The notes under the pieces: generated by a model
What the model saw: the letters and a program-made list of their open reading frames with translations, nothing else
Databases searched by the model: none
Told to the model about the DNA's origin: nothing
Shown here: one piece after another, positions 25,399-38,206 of the stretch
Layout: every line of letters begins with the position of its first letter
Position numbering within the stretch: position 1 is the first letter of the stretch
Assembly (NCBI GenBank): GCA_022113835.1
Contig: JAILWY010000014.1
Location: 10,293,501 to 10,357,500, forward strand
Length of the DNA stretch: 64,000 nucleotides
From: Atopsyche davidsoni
Taxonomy: Eukaryota; Arthropoda; Insecta; Trichoptera; Hydrobiosidae
Reading direction: 5' to 3'
Position numbers and translations under genes: made by a program

Positions 25399-28300
25399 TC
25401 AGTCATCAGCGGACGCTAAGCTCTCTTTGCTGAAGGGCGGAGGTGGCGGTGAGTGCAGCGGCTGGAAAGCCGAGCCCAGCGAGGGCCGCAGCTGGAAGCC
25501 CATACTGGGCTTGATGGGACACAGCTCACCCACTCCCGCCACGCCACCCGACACACTCTCAGTAAACTTCAGATTCACCTGCACAATAAAGCAAAATAAT
25601 ATTTCATCAAAATATATATAATACAAATAAGATTAGTTTAAAAAAATTAAACAGTAAACCGAATTGATTTTGTAATCTGTGATGATATTTTGGACCTGTA
25701 TAAAAAGAAAGAAAACTATTTTGTATTCCTGTTTAATGCAGTTGAAGATTTTACTAAATTAATTAATTTTATTAATATTTACAATAGGTACAACAATACT
25801 AAGGCAATCAAAACACATTCTTTAATATAGTAAATACAGTGCTGTTAATAAATTCGATTTCCGAGTACTGTTTACTGAACAACAATTAAAGGATTAAAAG
25901 TGTGAATAGTTTACTTTTTCGCAGCCATCTGGCGGTTCCCGGGCAAGAAACCTGTTGATATGCGGGGACGTTCCTAATCTGTTGCTGTCAAGATCTGGTG
26001 ATGAACACACGCTGCCACCTACGGATTAAATTATTCATTTTCAAAAAATCTCACATAAAACAGTTTTAACATTAAGTGTAAATTCTATAAACGAAATGCA
26101 CCACAGATCATCAAGTACTGTATTTTAAAAAAAAATTGTGATTTGTACATTTATCTATAAAAGTACACATAAAACTTGGAGTTTTCTACAATTTCCTTTC
26201 ATTTACACTTTTTAATTTGAGTAATGTGATTATATACATGTAAGTGAATATGAATAAAATCATCAAGAATAATACATTTTTAACAATAGTAGGGGTCGAT
26301 TTCAATGCTTTTACCGCTTAATTTTTGAGTAGTTGGTAGTTTTATTTTAGATGTGTTACAGCAAATCCCCATTTCTGAAAAAATTCTACTCTGCTGCTCG
26401 TAAAGTTAAAAACCATTACGTCAGAAATGGTTAAAAACCCACTATTGTTTCAAGGAAACAAACTTTTGACTAATGTTATATAGTTAAATTGATTTAATGC
26501 AGGATGCACATATGCAAGATTATTCTGTAAGAAATTTATTTATGCTAGAAAAAACATGTTTAGGTTTGAATAGGCAATTGTTAAGTTGACATTAATGAAG
26601 AGATACAATTAAAACAAAAATCAAACACAAATCACAAATTATATTTTGAAAGAAAGCAATTTGTGTTTCACAGTTAAGAATATAAAATCTCATATTCATA
26701 ATTTGAAAGGATTTTTTCTTTAATTAATTTATCTAAAGGAGTGATAATGGTGGTATCAAGCAGGTTGTGCAGGAAACTAAATATATGTAGAAAAAATACA
26801 CAAAGTTTGCTCTATATTAATGTATTGAAAATACACTCGCTTTCTGTAAAACTAAACGGGTTAATACCAGAATCTTCTAAATATAAGATTACTGTGGAAA
26901 TATTGAACAAATATAGTAAATTTCTAAATATAATATGCAAAAATGATGTACCTATTAAATTATGTAACTCTAAAAACACGAGGTTGCAATAAAAGATATT
27001 TAAATCAAAACCTAATTATAAAAACAAAAAATACAATCAATTGGAGATATTTCCATAATTTTGAAGAGCCATTGAGGCAGAATTTATTAATAGTATAATT
27101 CAATCAGTATTAATTTTTATTATATGTTATGTCAATCCCCGTCAAGGTGAAACAATTTTGTTACATCTTGAAAATGACTTATTGTGAATCGAAACATGTT
27201 AGTGTAACATACAATTAAAAATAATAATAATTTTTTCAAGTTTTCAAAGTTTATTAAGCTGCTAATAAGTTTTTAAGGCAGATAATGTATTGAGTTCATT
27301 TTAAAAATAATTTTGGTCCATTCAAGACTCATTTTGCTACTTTTCTAAAAATTAAGGAAAAAATCATACTTATTGCATGCCCAGGAGTAGGGGTACAACC
27401 AAAGGCTGAATATATTATTGACAAACGATTGACCTGGCTTGAGATGTCTCTCCGGAGAACATTCACTGGAGAAAGATTCTCTAGATGGAGGTCCTGATGT
27501 TTGCATCGTAATATAAAATTATTGTTATAAAATCTACAAATAATTCGTAGAACATAAAAAAAAAAACATTAAGCCGGAATTACATTACTGCAATGTGATA
27601 AGGTGTACCGGTTAAGGCACCCAAATTAAATATCAAGAAAAGGAAGAAGAAAAAATTTACACTTTATCTATAAAAAAAAATGCAACTGGATCAATTTCTC
27701 TTGATATCCTTTGCTTTTTGTGTTGTAAAAAATAACAAAGTCAAATTTAACCCTCGCACCAACATGCATTAATTCACACACCAACACATTTCTGTGGTGT
27801 TATGCGGTGTCATAACCGCCTTCAACGGTCTAACGCAAATCATAAATGTTCAATCTCAAATATCGATGCTCCTTTACAATGTGAGAATAACATTATTCTT
27901 ACCTTACAAAAGCCATACACTATGACACCGTACCAAAGCAATATACTTCCAGCTTTCATGTTATTGAAGCCAGAATAGTTTTCACATTAAAAATTACTCT
28001 AAAAGTAAAATGTTTAGTAATATTCAAACATCCAATAATTTTATTATGACAATATTTGAAAAGACAGGTGTGTGTTACAACAAAATCAAGGGAGATTTCT
28101 TAGGTATGTTTCCGTACAAAAAGCAAGTTTTTGATAGTTACATCTAAATTAGAAATTTATTTGAATCAAAGTTAGCAATCAATTAAAAGTATAAAAACCA
28201 AGTGGTAGCAATCACCCTTAAAATGGAGATAATTACAATTATTAAATAACTAGAATTTTATTAAAACAAAAGTACTAGCATTTATTGGTAGAATGAAATT

Positions 28301-31300
28301 TGCTTTCATATATATTTTGTTTAATGACAAGTTATATATCAAGTGTACTTAATTGTAATAACACTTACCAGAGGAATGTGCACTATGAGACTGGCTATCG
28401 GGATGGGCTGGGGTTTGAGTATTCACAGAACGCCTCAGCAGCTCAGCCAAAGGGGCTCGGTGACCTTCAGGAGTTACCTGAAATAAGTAAGCCAAATTAA
28501 ATCAAAATATCAATAAAACAGATTTACAGCTCAGATCAACATCTGACCAAAATCAGGCCCAATTTGAAAACAAGAGTACCGGTGCAGAAAAACAAGTAGA
28601 GTTAAGAAACATACGGATTCGCAATTATCTGATAAGATTTAAATGAACCCAGATCTGATTAATGCCACAAATGCAGCATTGTTTTCCTGAGAAATGAGGC
28701 ACTTGATTAGATTGACAAAAATTAAAACACTATGTTCACTTGCTCACCTCTCGGCTGTCCCATTTAAGGCCTTTCATAATTCATAGTAGTCAGATTGGTT
28801 AGGTACTTAATATTTGTAGACAAATATTAAAAATTTGCAAACAAAGTTATTATTATAATAAACCTATATATGGATTTTACCATACCATAAAACTATAGAT
28901 TTGTGAAATCAACCATAATAAAAGCCTTAGCCATTCAATAAAAATCTTTACATTTATTGCTTATTGTACCAAGAAAATATATTTACAATCTACAAAAGCA
29001 AATTTTGCAGAGGAAATATTTTTTATCAACACGGCTCACAATGTATGTATGACTGATAGTATAAAATGAATGTTTTTTTTTTTTTAATCTTCTTTATTGT
29101 GTACTCTCAAATGAGGTCATATTATAAAAGCTAGGCAGATAAAGAAGAAATCATCATTTTAATTAATTTTTATAACTAATAAAGTAATAATAGCGTAAAA
29201 ACTAATACAAAAACACATCTCATCAATCAATCGTCTTTGGCTTTAGCAGCGGTACAAAAAAATATGTTTGTCTTTTTTTCAAACGCTTTCATACTGGCTA
29301 GGCGGCGTGTGTCACCAGTGACAATATTATTTTGGTAACATTAAAATCAACATTAATAGGTCTTGTTTGGGGCTCTTTATTCAATTTTATAGTTAAATTT
29401 GGCTTCAGTATTATTGTGATATCAATAGAAACACTACCATTCAAAATTGTATCTACCATAAAATAATAAAGAATGTTATTCTCAAATGTAATGTACCTTG
29501 TCCCTGTGCCTGTCTAGCTGGTGCGGCGGGGTGGGGCACAGCACGAGGCGCTCAATCTCTTGGTTGAGGCCTTCCACGGAGCTGCGAGCCGCCCTGAGGG
29601 GCGCGCCCACGCTCACTCCACCCGACTTTAGTGCCGAAACTGAAATTAACGATTACTTTACACACCAAATATATATAAATGATCATTTCAGACACATTAC
29701 AGCTCTTCAGTACTTGAGGTAAATAATTATAGAAATGTGCGTTGTCTCAAGGGATTTTGCATATAATTGAGAGATTCACCACATTGTTGTAGGATTAGTG
29801 GTAGTCTAACATATGACTTATAAAAATTATTACCCTATAGACTTGATGATTATGTTCCATCTCGAAACATTTCAATACGAGGAATTAAAAAAATATATTC
29901 ATCTATTTCTATATTTCATTTACTTATTATTTAATATGTTGAGATGTAGTATATTTGTCATCAGATGCAATGAAAACATTTTTAATTTTTCAGATAGATT
30001 TCAAGCACTAAATAAAATTCAAATATCTAACTACAACCAACAAACATATCTAATATATAAAAAAATTAAGTACAATTTGAATTTTCATAAATAAGCACCA
30101 ATTTTTAAAGAACCATTGTATAAATCAAATTAACGATATTTCATAATCAATATGTTTCATAAAAATATATATATTATTGATTATCTTTTGGAGTTCCAAG
30201 AATTCATACATCACGGACAGCTGTCAGGCGGGTAACGATTTTAAATGGCAAATCATTGTGATTGGTTTACATGGAATTGAACGAGTTTGATTTACATGTC
30301 ACAATGTGTTAGGTTGATTTGGACATCTGTTTTGAAATAATTAATAGCTTGAAAATAATATAAGAAATAAATTTTGATAAATGAAATTGCAAGCTTAGAT
30401 GTTTAGAAGAACTGGAAACTAAAACCTCTACTTTCATCGAAGTCTCTGGCCGATATCAGCCATTATGAGAAAATCAGGGTCTAATACAGAGATTAGCAGA
30501 ATCCATGAAATTGCAACTTACGGGAACTGTGTAAATAAACCTTATACACAATTATAATAATGATAACCCAACTCACAATTTTTTTCCACGTATTAATAAA
30601 GAACTCGTGAATACAAAAAACCAATACTATGTAAAATCCTCAAGAGTGTATCTGAGTTGTTAGCAATTAAAAGATATAAGTTTAAACTTTAAAAAATAAA
30701 CTCTAATTCATTAAGATTAATGACAGGTTCCAATAGACTTTAAGCATTAGTTTTAAATTAAACCGGGAGAATAATGAAGACTTATTTAGTTTTGACTAGT
30801 AAAAATATACATTTTGTCAGTACTAGAACGGTTAAATTCAGGTCCATGAAATTTAGATTAATTACTGGCTATTGTGAGGGCCACGATTCTAACTCCTTAT
30901 TTCTATGGTCACAAAAAAAATTTGCCTTACAGAATACGGGGCTCATTGTCTGTGAGGCGTGCTCTGTGGCCTGGTGTGAGGCGGGGCGGTGTGGAGCGGC
31001 AGACGGGCGCTGTAGACGACGTAAGAAACGGTCCAGTTTGTCTTCGGAACTGGGGTTGTTTCCGGTGGTCCCTGTTGGCTGGCCCACATTGCCTCCGCCC
31101 GTTCTATTACTGCCATCTTCTGTCTGGAATTCCAATATCATAAATCACTTAACAATTTCAAAATAAAATTCTTAGCAGTGATGTGCAATGCTATTATAAT
31201 GTTAAAAATCAAAATTATTACAAGATTTGTGATATTTATTGAATTAGAGACATTTATTGAAATTGGTTTATAATTTTAAAGTAGTTTATTTTTTTGTTAA

Positions 31301-32525
31301 GGTGTGTTTTTACTGTTCTCAGTATTTTAATATTTTTTTTATAAGTTGTTATTCTTTTATAACTACAAAAACTATAAGAGTTCAAAGGCTTTTAGTTTTA
31401 AAAGAAGTTTTCATAGAAAAATATAAAAGAAAAAATCTGCATCTTAGGAAAGTTTGCTTTATATTGATACATGAATTTAGATTTAGAGGAAAATATAATG
31501 CATTTAATTTAGAATATACAATACTGCGATAATATATTTGTATAATAAGGATATAAATGTTTATCTACATTACTATATGAACAAAGCTCTATGTGCACAG
31601 TTTGTATTCCGTACATCAACCTCTGATAAAAATAATGTGGAAGCGATCATACAGTACAAGCGACAAAATTATGAAAATACCGAACACAACTGCTGTTATC
31701 AAAATCAATAATAGTTTATTATGCTTATGCCTTTATGAATCTAAAATTAATTGTAATTTCCTTAACAAAGAATATTTATAATAAATATTAACTAAAATAG
31801 AGATCTACTATAAATATTGAAGGAAGTAATTTTATGCACTCAATGAAAAGTAGGGATTTTATTTCTCCGCAGACTTTAAAACTCCGCAGACATTCACTTT
31901 CTGCGTGTGGAATTTTCATTACACCTGTTGAATTTATATCGTCAGGGACTCACGAAACAGTGAGAAAAGAAAAGTCACCTGTGTGGCCTTGTCCACTTGC
32001 AGCAGACCCCCGTGTAGGTAGAAGCAGTCTCGCGGCCAGTGGGTGCGCTGATGGATGGCGTCCAGTGAGGCAGTGCGGCGTATGGAATGGGAACTACTTC
32101 GCAGTTTACCTTTGCAAAAATTAATCGCATTAAAAAAAAAAAATAACAAAAGAAATATAAAAACATTGTTTACAAATTAAAAAATTGATCAAGTGTAAAA
32201 AAAAAAAATGGTCACAGGCGGTCGGCGATTTGACAGCTCGGAGATAAATAAACACCAGCCAAGCGAGCGCGGTTCGACCGAGTTCGCTCGATCGGTTCGG
32301 ACGATTACCTTTGTAATTGACGGCCCCGGGGCTTCTCTGTCCGGAGAGCGCTCGGTCGGGCGAGATCCTCCGCCAGGCGTTCGTCGGTGACGGTGTCGGA
32401 CTGCCGCCGCAGCTCTTCCTGAGCCCGCCGGCCTGCTTCATCAGCGACGAGACCGGCAAAGTCGCCCGCATCGGCCCTTGCTTTCCGACCGGACAGTCCG
32501 ACTGCTTGCGAACGCGGCCCGACAT
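25399..32525 (-). CDS. FAM117/GLCCI1-family protein
   Basis: Eight exons on the minus strand (32525-32309, 32109-31979, 31123-30931, 29639-29497, 28477-28369, 27493-27434, 26018-25915, 25578-25399) join in frame to 378 residues. Conserved family blocks appear in order. These are the N-terminal GPMRATLPVSSL; IRRTASLDAIHQRTHWPRD (82-100, an RRxS phosphosite-like core); KATQTEDG; a VEGLNQEIERL helix; HRAPLAELLRRSVNTQTP; AREPPDGCEK (310-319); and VNLKFTESV with ELCPIKP near the C-terminus. Human GLCCI1 and FAM117 proteins share these blocks. They lack a known enzyme domain, and GLCCI1 is known as a glucocorticoid-induced transcript, so no molecular role is asserted. The start is the first ATG of the open frame. 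A GC tandem repeat lies about 290 bp upstream. Confidence 0.93.
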
Positions 32526-32990
32526 ATCCGATCGCGATAGCCCTCTGTCGCTTCTATTTGACGCGACTCGAACTTCTTCTAACTACCCGCGGGCACTCGG
32601 ACTTCATTTTTACGACTCAATTTGAACCGACGCGAACTTTAACAAATCTGTAATTCATTTTCCCGACGTCTGAAAAAATATCAACTCCGACTTGTCACCT
32701 GCGAGCCTGCCTGTCTTGCGCCAGAGAGATTGCGCAGGGGAAACAATGAAAATGTACAATGTCTATGGGCGCTGCGGAGGCCGCGGAGTAAACAAACCGC
32801 AGGCCGCGCCGCGCCGCCCGCCGCACCGCACCGCCGCACCGCCGCGCCGCACCGCCGCACCGCCGCACCGCCGCACCGCCGCACCGCCGCACCGCCGCAC
32901 CGCCGCACCGCCGCACCGTCGCGCGGCAAAACAAATGCACGTCATTCTTCTTTTACTATTTTCCGGATTTCTCTAGAGTTTTGCAGTCGT
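32526..32990 (-). promoter_or_regulatory. GC-rich leader and promoter region of the FAM117-family gene
   Basis: The region is CpG-rich against an AT-rich background, has no competing conserved ORF, and lies directly upstream of the first coding exon. The transcription start could not be fixed. The tandem repeat at 32817-32925 may lie in the leader or the promoter. Confidence 0.5.
32817..32925. repeat. 8-bp GC tandem repeat (ACCGCCGC)n
   Basis: About eleven to twelve units of ACCGCCGC, with one or two variant units (GCGCCGC, shortened CCGCACC) at the left. The 8-bp unit rotates the frame, so long ORFs on both strands through it are artefacts. It sits about 290-400 bp upstream of the FAM117-family start. 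Confidence 0.93.
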
Positions 32991-33044
32991 CCAATCGGTA
33001 GTAAATCACCGATGCAAAAAACGTCCGGATTCCACCTGAACGGG

Positions 33045-33215
33045 GCCGGTAAATACGACCCACTGCAGATAGGAAAAAGTGGCATTGGAGGGAGGAAATT
33101 TGCGTGGATGCGGAATTTACGCCAGCGGCTGCAAGTCGGGAGTGCGATGGAATTAGTAAAACTATGCCAGGATAAATTTGGAAAAAGATGGTCCCCGGCC
33201 TCCTCTGAGTAGAGG
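33045..33215 (+). mobile_element. LINE 3'-end fragment
   Basis: The plus strand reads GKSGIGGRKFAWMRNLRQ, a segment of about 20 residues, then SAMELVKLCQDKFGK, and after a one-base frame change KMVPGLL-stop followed by GTAGAGGCACC. This is the C-terminus of an endonuclease/reverse transcriptase non-LTR element plus the first bases of its 3' UTR. The same family occurs at 8.0, 14.5 and 57.7-58.1 kb. The stop is conserved between copies, so this is the natural end of the ORF. Confidence 0.65.
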
Positions 33216-33239
33216 CACCAGAAGAACACTAAAAGAATA

Positions 33240-34469
33240 ATAAAAAGTTTGCCGAACAGAGCTAAAATGCATTTCAGATTGTTTAAATAGAGTATGATTT
33301 TAATTTTTTTATAGTATGTTTTTGCTTGTTTATATTATATATCCATCATATTGATAAATTTGACATTAATGAATGCAGTTGAAAATTTGTGTTATTACTG
33401 TTTAATAGGAAGGAAAAATAAAATGATATCTTGAAATAAATAACAACTTTATTCACCATAAATGATTACATACAGTATACAAATTTAACCAATACAATAT
33501 ACTCAGACTTTCTGATTAAACACACATTTTATATCTAAATCCAGTTGGTTTTGTATACACAATTAATTGCTTTGGAGCATATAATACCTACTGTATAGTT
33601 TATCATTTTGGAAGATCATAATAAGTGATGGGAGAGGAATGTGACAAAACAATAGTTATGAATAATTAAAAATGATGAATATTTTGGCATAAAATTATTG
33701 TTTTTATTATTATGTACTGCATTATTGATAGCCAGGCCTCGGATGCAGCAAATGCACCTGAAATTTGAAGTAATCAATACTGCAGGCATCTTCATCAGAC
33801 GTTATCAATATTGCGTTGAATTGAAAATCTATTACTAAATCAGTTATATGCAAACAATAGCTGCATAGTTTTTTTTCAGTGATATAATGTTTATTTCAAT
33901 TACACGATAAAGAAGACATATATTAGCAATTATTACCTCTAAGGTTATTTATATACAGTTTGAGTACCTTACCTAGCACATCCGAACATTACACAATTCT
34001 GCACAAGTCTTTGCTACAGATAATTCAATGCTATACAAAGAAAAAAAACAATAAGGTATCTGTTAATATATTAAATTATTTCACTAACGCAGTAGGGGAA
34101 GTAATTGTACTACAGTACATATTTTAAAAATTATAATTATGCGTTGATGTACAAATCAATCATAACTAGGTTTTCTTTTAGTGACGTATTACTATAAAAT
34201 ACGCAAGCTTACAATTCATAAGAAGGATTTTTATAAACCCTGTAAAATTTCATCTATGAAATTCACTCTCAGTGGCAGTTGAAAATTCAATAGAATTATA
34301 TATTGAGCGAAAGGCTTACATTACAATACCATATTCTATAGAGAAGTACACTAAATCATGAAGGCTATTATTAAAATCACTGTGGAGCATTCATAGTTTA
34401 AAACAGTAATTCTGTGATGGGAGATATAGTGAAACTTAACCTAACTTTATTTAACATATTTCTAGTGCT
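33240..34469. other. AT-rich intergenic DNA
   Basis: No gene, repeat family or ordered motif was recognised. Confidence 0.6.
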
Positions 34470-34958
34470 TTAACACTAGGTTGCCCAAAGAAGTCATTTT
34501 GACTGCTTTTGAATTTCAATTAGAAAAAAAATTAAGTATTTATATACATAATTTCTTAAAATTTCATGACTTTTTCTAAAACATATAAATGCGTTTATTG
34601 ATAATAGAATTTACCTCCACACCCTTCATTTCCGGTATATATATATGTGTTATACCTATATTGCCCAAAAGCAGTCATTTTGACTGCTTGGGAAATTTTA
34701 AATAATCAAATGACTCTTATTATTGAATTGAGTCAATTTCTTATACGAACAGTTCGGTTCTGTATTGAGCTAACAGTTTTCATTTTTTTTTCGATTATCG
34801 TCACATGATAACATACAAGTACATGATAAATTGACATCATGAAGCTGAAAACTGAAAACTGAAAACACCATTCAGGAGACCGAAACAGCTGCCGATGGTA
34901 CTGGGTGGTCAAAATTTAACTTTCTGGAAGGTTAACATCGACTTGTATTTTCAAGGGT

Positions 34959-36200
34959 GTGAAAGGGACAACAGGCTACGCAAAAAGGAACATTATGACA
35001 GATAATCTTATCAGTGCATTCTCATTGATAATAAATAACTATATTATCAAACATATAAAAAAGTGCACAGAAGAAGAAGGCCGCCGAATTTTGAGGAATG
35101 ATTGGACAACAGCATTACCGGAAATACGTGCATTTATTGAGATTTTATATGCTCGTGGAGCCTCCGAGGCAAAAAATTTAAAACTGAGCTATTTATGGCC
35201 AGCAAAGCGGGGTCCCGAATTTATTAGAAAAATTGGCCAGAGAAAAGTTCAATCAAATCCTACGATTTATTTGTTTTGACAAAAGAACCGAAACAAGTTA
35301 ACCGAAACAAGCCTTAAAACAAATAGATTTGCCTTGATTTCGGAAATATGGGACAAGTTCAATGAAAATAGTCAAGCTTGCTATCAACCAGGGCAAAATA
35401 TAACAGTTGACGAGCAATTATTTCCGTCAAAACCCAGGTGCAGGTTTACACAGTATATGCCTAATAAACCCAACAAATTTGGCATCAAATTCTGACTTGC
35501 ATCAGATTTTAGTAGATGAATGGCTTTCCTTATTTGGGGAGAGATGAACAACGACCATCGTCAATGCTTCTCGGTGAACACGTTGTTCTAAAACTTGTCG
35601 AGCCATATACAAGCAATGGAAGAAATATCACGACCGATAACTTTTTCACTAGCTTGTCACTCGTTACAAAATTATTGGCAAAAAAACAACTCTAGTTGGA
35701 ACTATTAGAGGAATCAAAAGAGAACTACCCAAAGCAGCCAAACAAACGAAGGATAACTGCCTCGTTTTTCCACTCTGCTATATAAATTAGAGAATTGAGT
35801 AAAAGCTAGTTCTCGTAGATAACTAGCTTTTGCTGTATTTTTTCTAGTTCTCGTAGATAACGTAGTTCCCTCCAAATATTATTTAATATTTTAGATTTAG
35901 CTGCTATAAATGCTTGGATCCTTTACAAAGAAACGACAGGAATACAAATACAACGAAAAGAATTCTTGTTTCAATAAGCAGAACAGCTTTTCACCGAATA
36001 CAGAGCTGCAAGACAGAAAAATTTATCAGAACATGAAGACCCAAAAAGATCAACTGCAACATCATCAAATGCAACCCATTCTAACAAACGCAAAATTTGT
36101 CAAGTACGACTTTGCCACAACAACAAAACAAATAATATTTGTGAATAATGTCAAAAGTGTGTTTGCGGAAGATGTACACATAAAAAGATTTCCACTTTAA
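34959..36200 (+). pseudogene. Decayed piggyBac-type transposase
   Basis: The first open part (34959-35279) contains NDWTTALPEIRAFIEILYARGA, typical of DDE_Tnp_1_7. Frame changes then connect to FNQILRFICFDKR, GQNITVDEQLFPSK (first catalytic Asp region) and NITTDNFFTSLSLVTKLLAKK (second Asp region). The part that should hold the third acidic residue is missing between about 35780 and 35900. A cysteine-rich tail pattern (C-x4-C, C-x2-C-x-C-x2-C) can be read at 36095-36185, interrupted by a stop at about 36145. It is not functional. Confidence 0.88.
35801..35861. repeat. Inverted plus direct repeat inside the transposon
   Basis: AAAAGCTAGTT (35801-35811) and AACTAGCTTTT (35821-35831) form perfect arms around a 9-base loop. 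CTAGTTCTCGTAGATAAC occurs at 35806-35823 and again at 35844-35861. This marks the junction where transposase sequence is lost, suggesting a slippage or repair scar. Confidence 0.85.
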
Positions 36201-36426
36201 TTTCCTAAAATGTACAAATAATAATGCATAAATTAATTTTTACCAAGTGAAGTAAATTTTTTTTATTTTTAATATTTACTTATATAACTGTAAATAATAT
36301 AAAAAATATAAAAAAATAATTTTAAACAAATTTCTTTACACATTAGTTATTCTTTCACAAAGCAGTCATTTTGACTGCTTTTGGGCAATATAGGTATACA
36401 TAAAATCTTGGGCAATCTAGTGTTAA

Positions 36427-38206
36427 AATATATTTGAATTTAAATTAAATTATTCAATTTTTAAGATATTGTTTTGATTTAATATTATTATTACAATAAC
36501 ATAAAGCATTACTTTTATAATTTAAAACCATTCAATGAAAATTTCCACCTTGTTCCATAAAAAAAAATTTGTGAGCAGATATTTAAAATAGCATTATCAC
36601 TGAAAGCTGCCAATATTATATATTTTAAATCAAATTTCATAGTTTCTTAAAAATTATAATTTTCTTAGTAATGTATTTAAACTATTTTTAATGATGCACA
36701 AAAAAAAATGTAGGTTCACAAATGATCTTAAAATCTTTTTGTATTGTGTAGAAACAAGGTGTTAGAAGTCTGAAGGACAAAATGATTGAACATTATCTAG
36801 GAATGTCAGTACATTATCAGCATTCATAGTCTATCCCACTCAACTCGTTTACAATTATTGACTTGTCTGGCCTGCGCAAACTCCTCAAATTTACTAGCGG
36901 GACAACAGTATCCGCAAACAAGCTACAAATGAAGTTTCAACGCATGGGCTGCTTTAACACTCTGGATACCATACTCGTAGTCTTTATGATACTTTAAAAG
37001 TTATTTAAACTCGGATATGAAATTCGCTTTACCTATGCAATCAATATATTCTTCTTAATTAATTAATAAATTCACCAATTGTGATTTTACATACTCTACA
37101 TACTTTTTTTAGTTACTATTTTTAATGATTTCGACTGCTGATTTCCGGTAATTTGGTTGGTTATCCAGAGTGTTTAGATTAACCAAAGGAAGGGACTTAT
37201 CTGTACCAAATCATGCCCTAATTATGGATACTTACATTTTATAATTTATATAACAGTGTGCCTATCTACTGATTGTAGAATTTTCTAGATTTTAATTTTA
37301 GAAAAAGTCAGCATTGGTTACATTATTTAAATGATTTTTTTATGTACAATTATGCAATTATGCATTGGCCAACTAACTGATACAAAATTTAGTTTAGGCA
37401 GTATAAAATGCTACATTTAATGAACAGTTTTATAACTAGGACATGCATTCATTTATGTTTCAAATTTCATCAATTCACACTGTGGTAGTCTTAGATTTTA
37501 CGAGAAGACAATATTATGCAGTTGATCTTGATATGATGCAGTTTCAAAAACTGCATGCAAAATAAAACATAATGCTTTGCAATGCTATTATATAGAATGC
37601 AGCCTCATTTTCTTTGCCAATGTACATAATAAAAATGAAAAGCAGATAGGCTAAAATTTTATGTAGCATATTAAGAGCATGCCATGCATTTAGGCAAGTA
37701 TAAACTTCACAATATTGATTAAATTTAAAAAAAATCTTTCAATCCGTAGACAGCAGATACTAACAATTATGCATATGAATTGCTATTTTTATTCATTGAC
37801 TCTATCTTATATGTTCAGCTTTAGTATTGAAAGGTTATTATAGTATGTATTGTATGTACCTACAGAAAATGACAATAAGGTATATATGCAATCAATTAAT
37901 TCCACATTTAAGTCATATCTACACCTACTATTCATATTTCAGGCTGTAAGTTAGACGTTTCAGCCTATTTTGATTTATTACATTTCAATTATTTTAAACT
38001 GTAGTCCAATTAGTGTACTATATTAAAGAAATCTAATGTACTTCTATTCAAAATCTACAACAACAAAAATCAATACCATTTTATTGAGTTTCTTTACGTT
38101 AATGAAGTCAATATTACTAACCAACATACAATTAATTGTATTGCAGGTTTGATCAGAAAATTCTAAAAATAAAAATGTAAATAAAATCTCTTTTGCAATT
38201 GTAATT
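36427..38206. other. AT-rich intergenic DNA and UBE4A 3' flank
   Basis: No gene is supported. The minus-strand AATAAA at 38080-38085, about 122 bp beyond the UBE4A stop, is a likely poly(A) signal. Confidence 0.55.
38080..38085 (-). terminator. Candidate poly(A) signal of UBE4A
   Basis: AATAAA on the minus strand, about 122 bp downstream of the stop codon at 38207-38209. Confidence 0.45.

Larger units (their letters stand above)
34474..36422 (+). mobile_element. piggyBac-like DNA transposon relic (second family)
   Basis: TTAA at 34470-34473 and 36423-36426 flanks inverted ends CACTAG(G/A)TTGCCCAA. A second, inner inverted block lies at about 34653-34690 and 36358-36400. It includes TATACCTATATTGCCCAA and GCAGTCATTTTGACTGC, itself a palindrome, so each end has a double structure. 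The element is 1949 bp with a decayed transposase (separate entry). Its ends differ from the element at 22962-24541, so it is a separate family. It lies between the FAM117-family gene and UBE4A. Confidence 0.93.

Noticed and set aside
32681..33212. Long open frames on both strands through the GC repeat, giving Arg/Ala/Pro-rich proteins
   Set aside because: They arise from the 8-bp tandem repeat, which is open in several frames; there is no homology and they overlap the FAM117-family promoter and a LINE tail.
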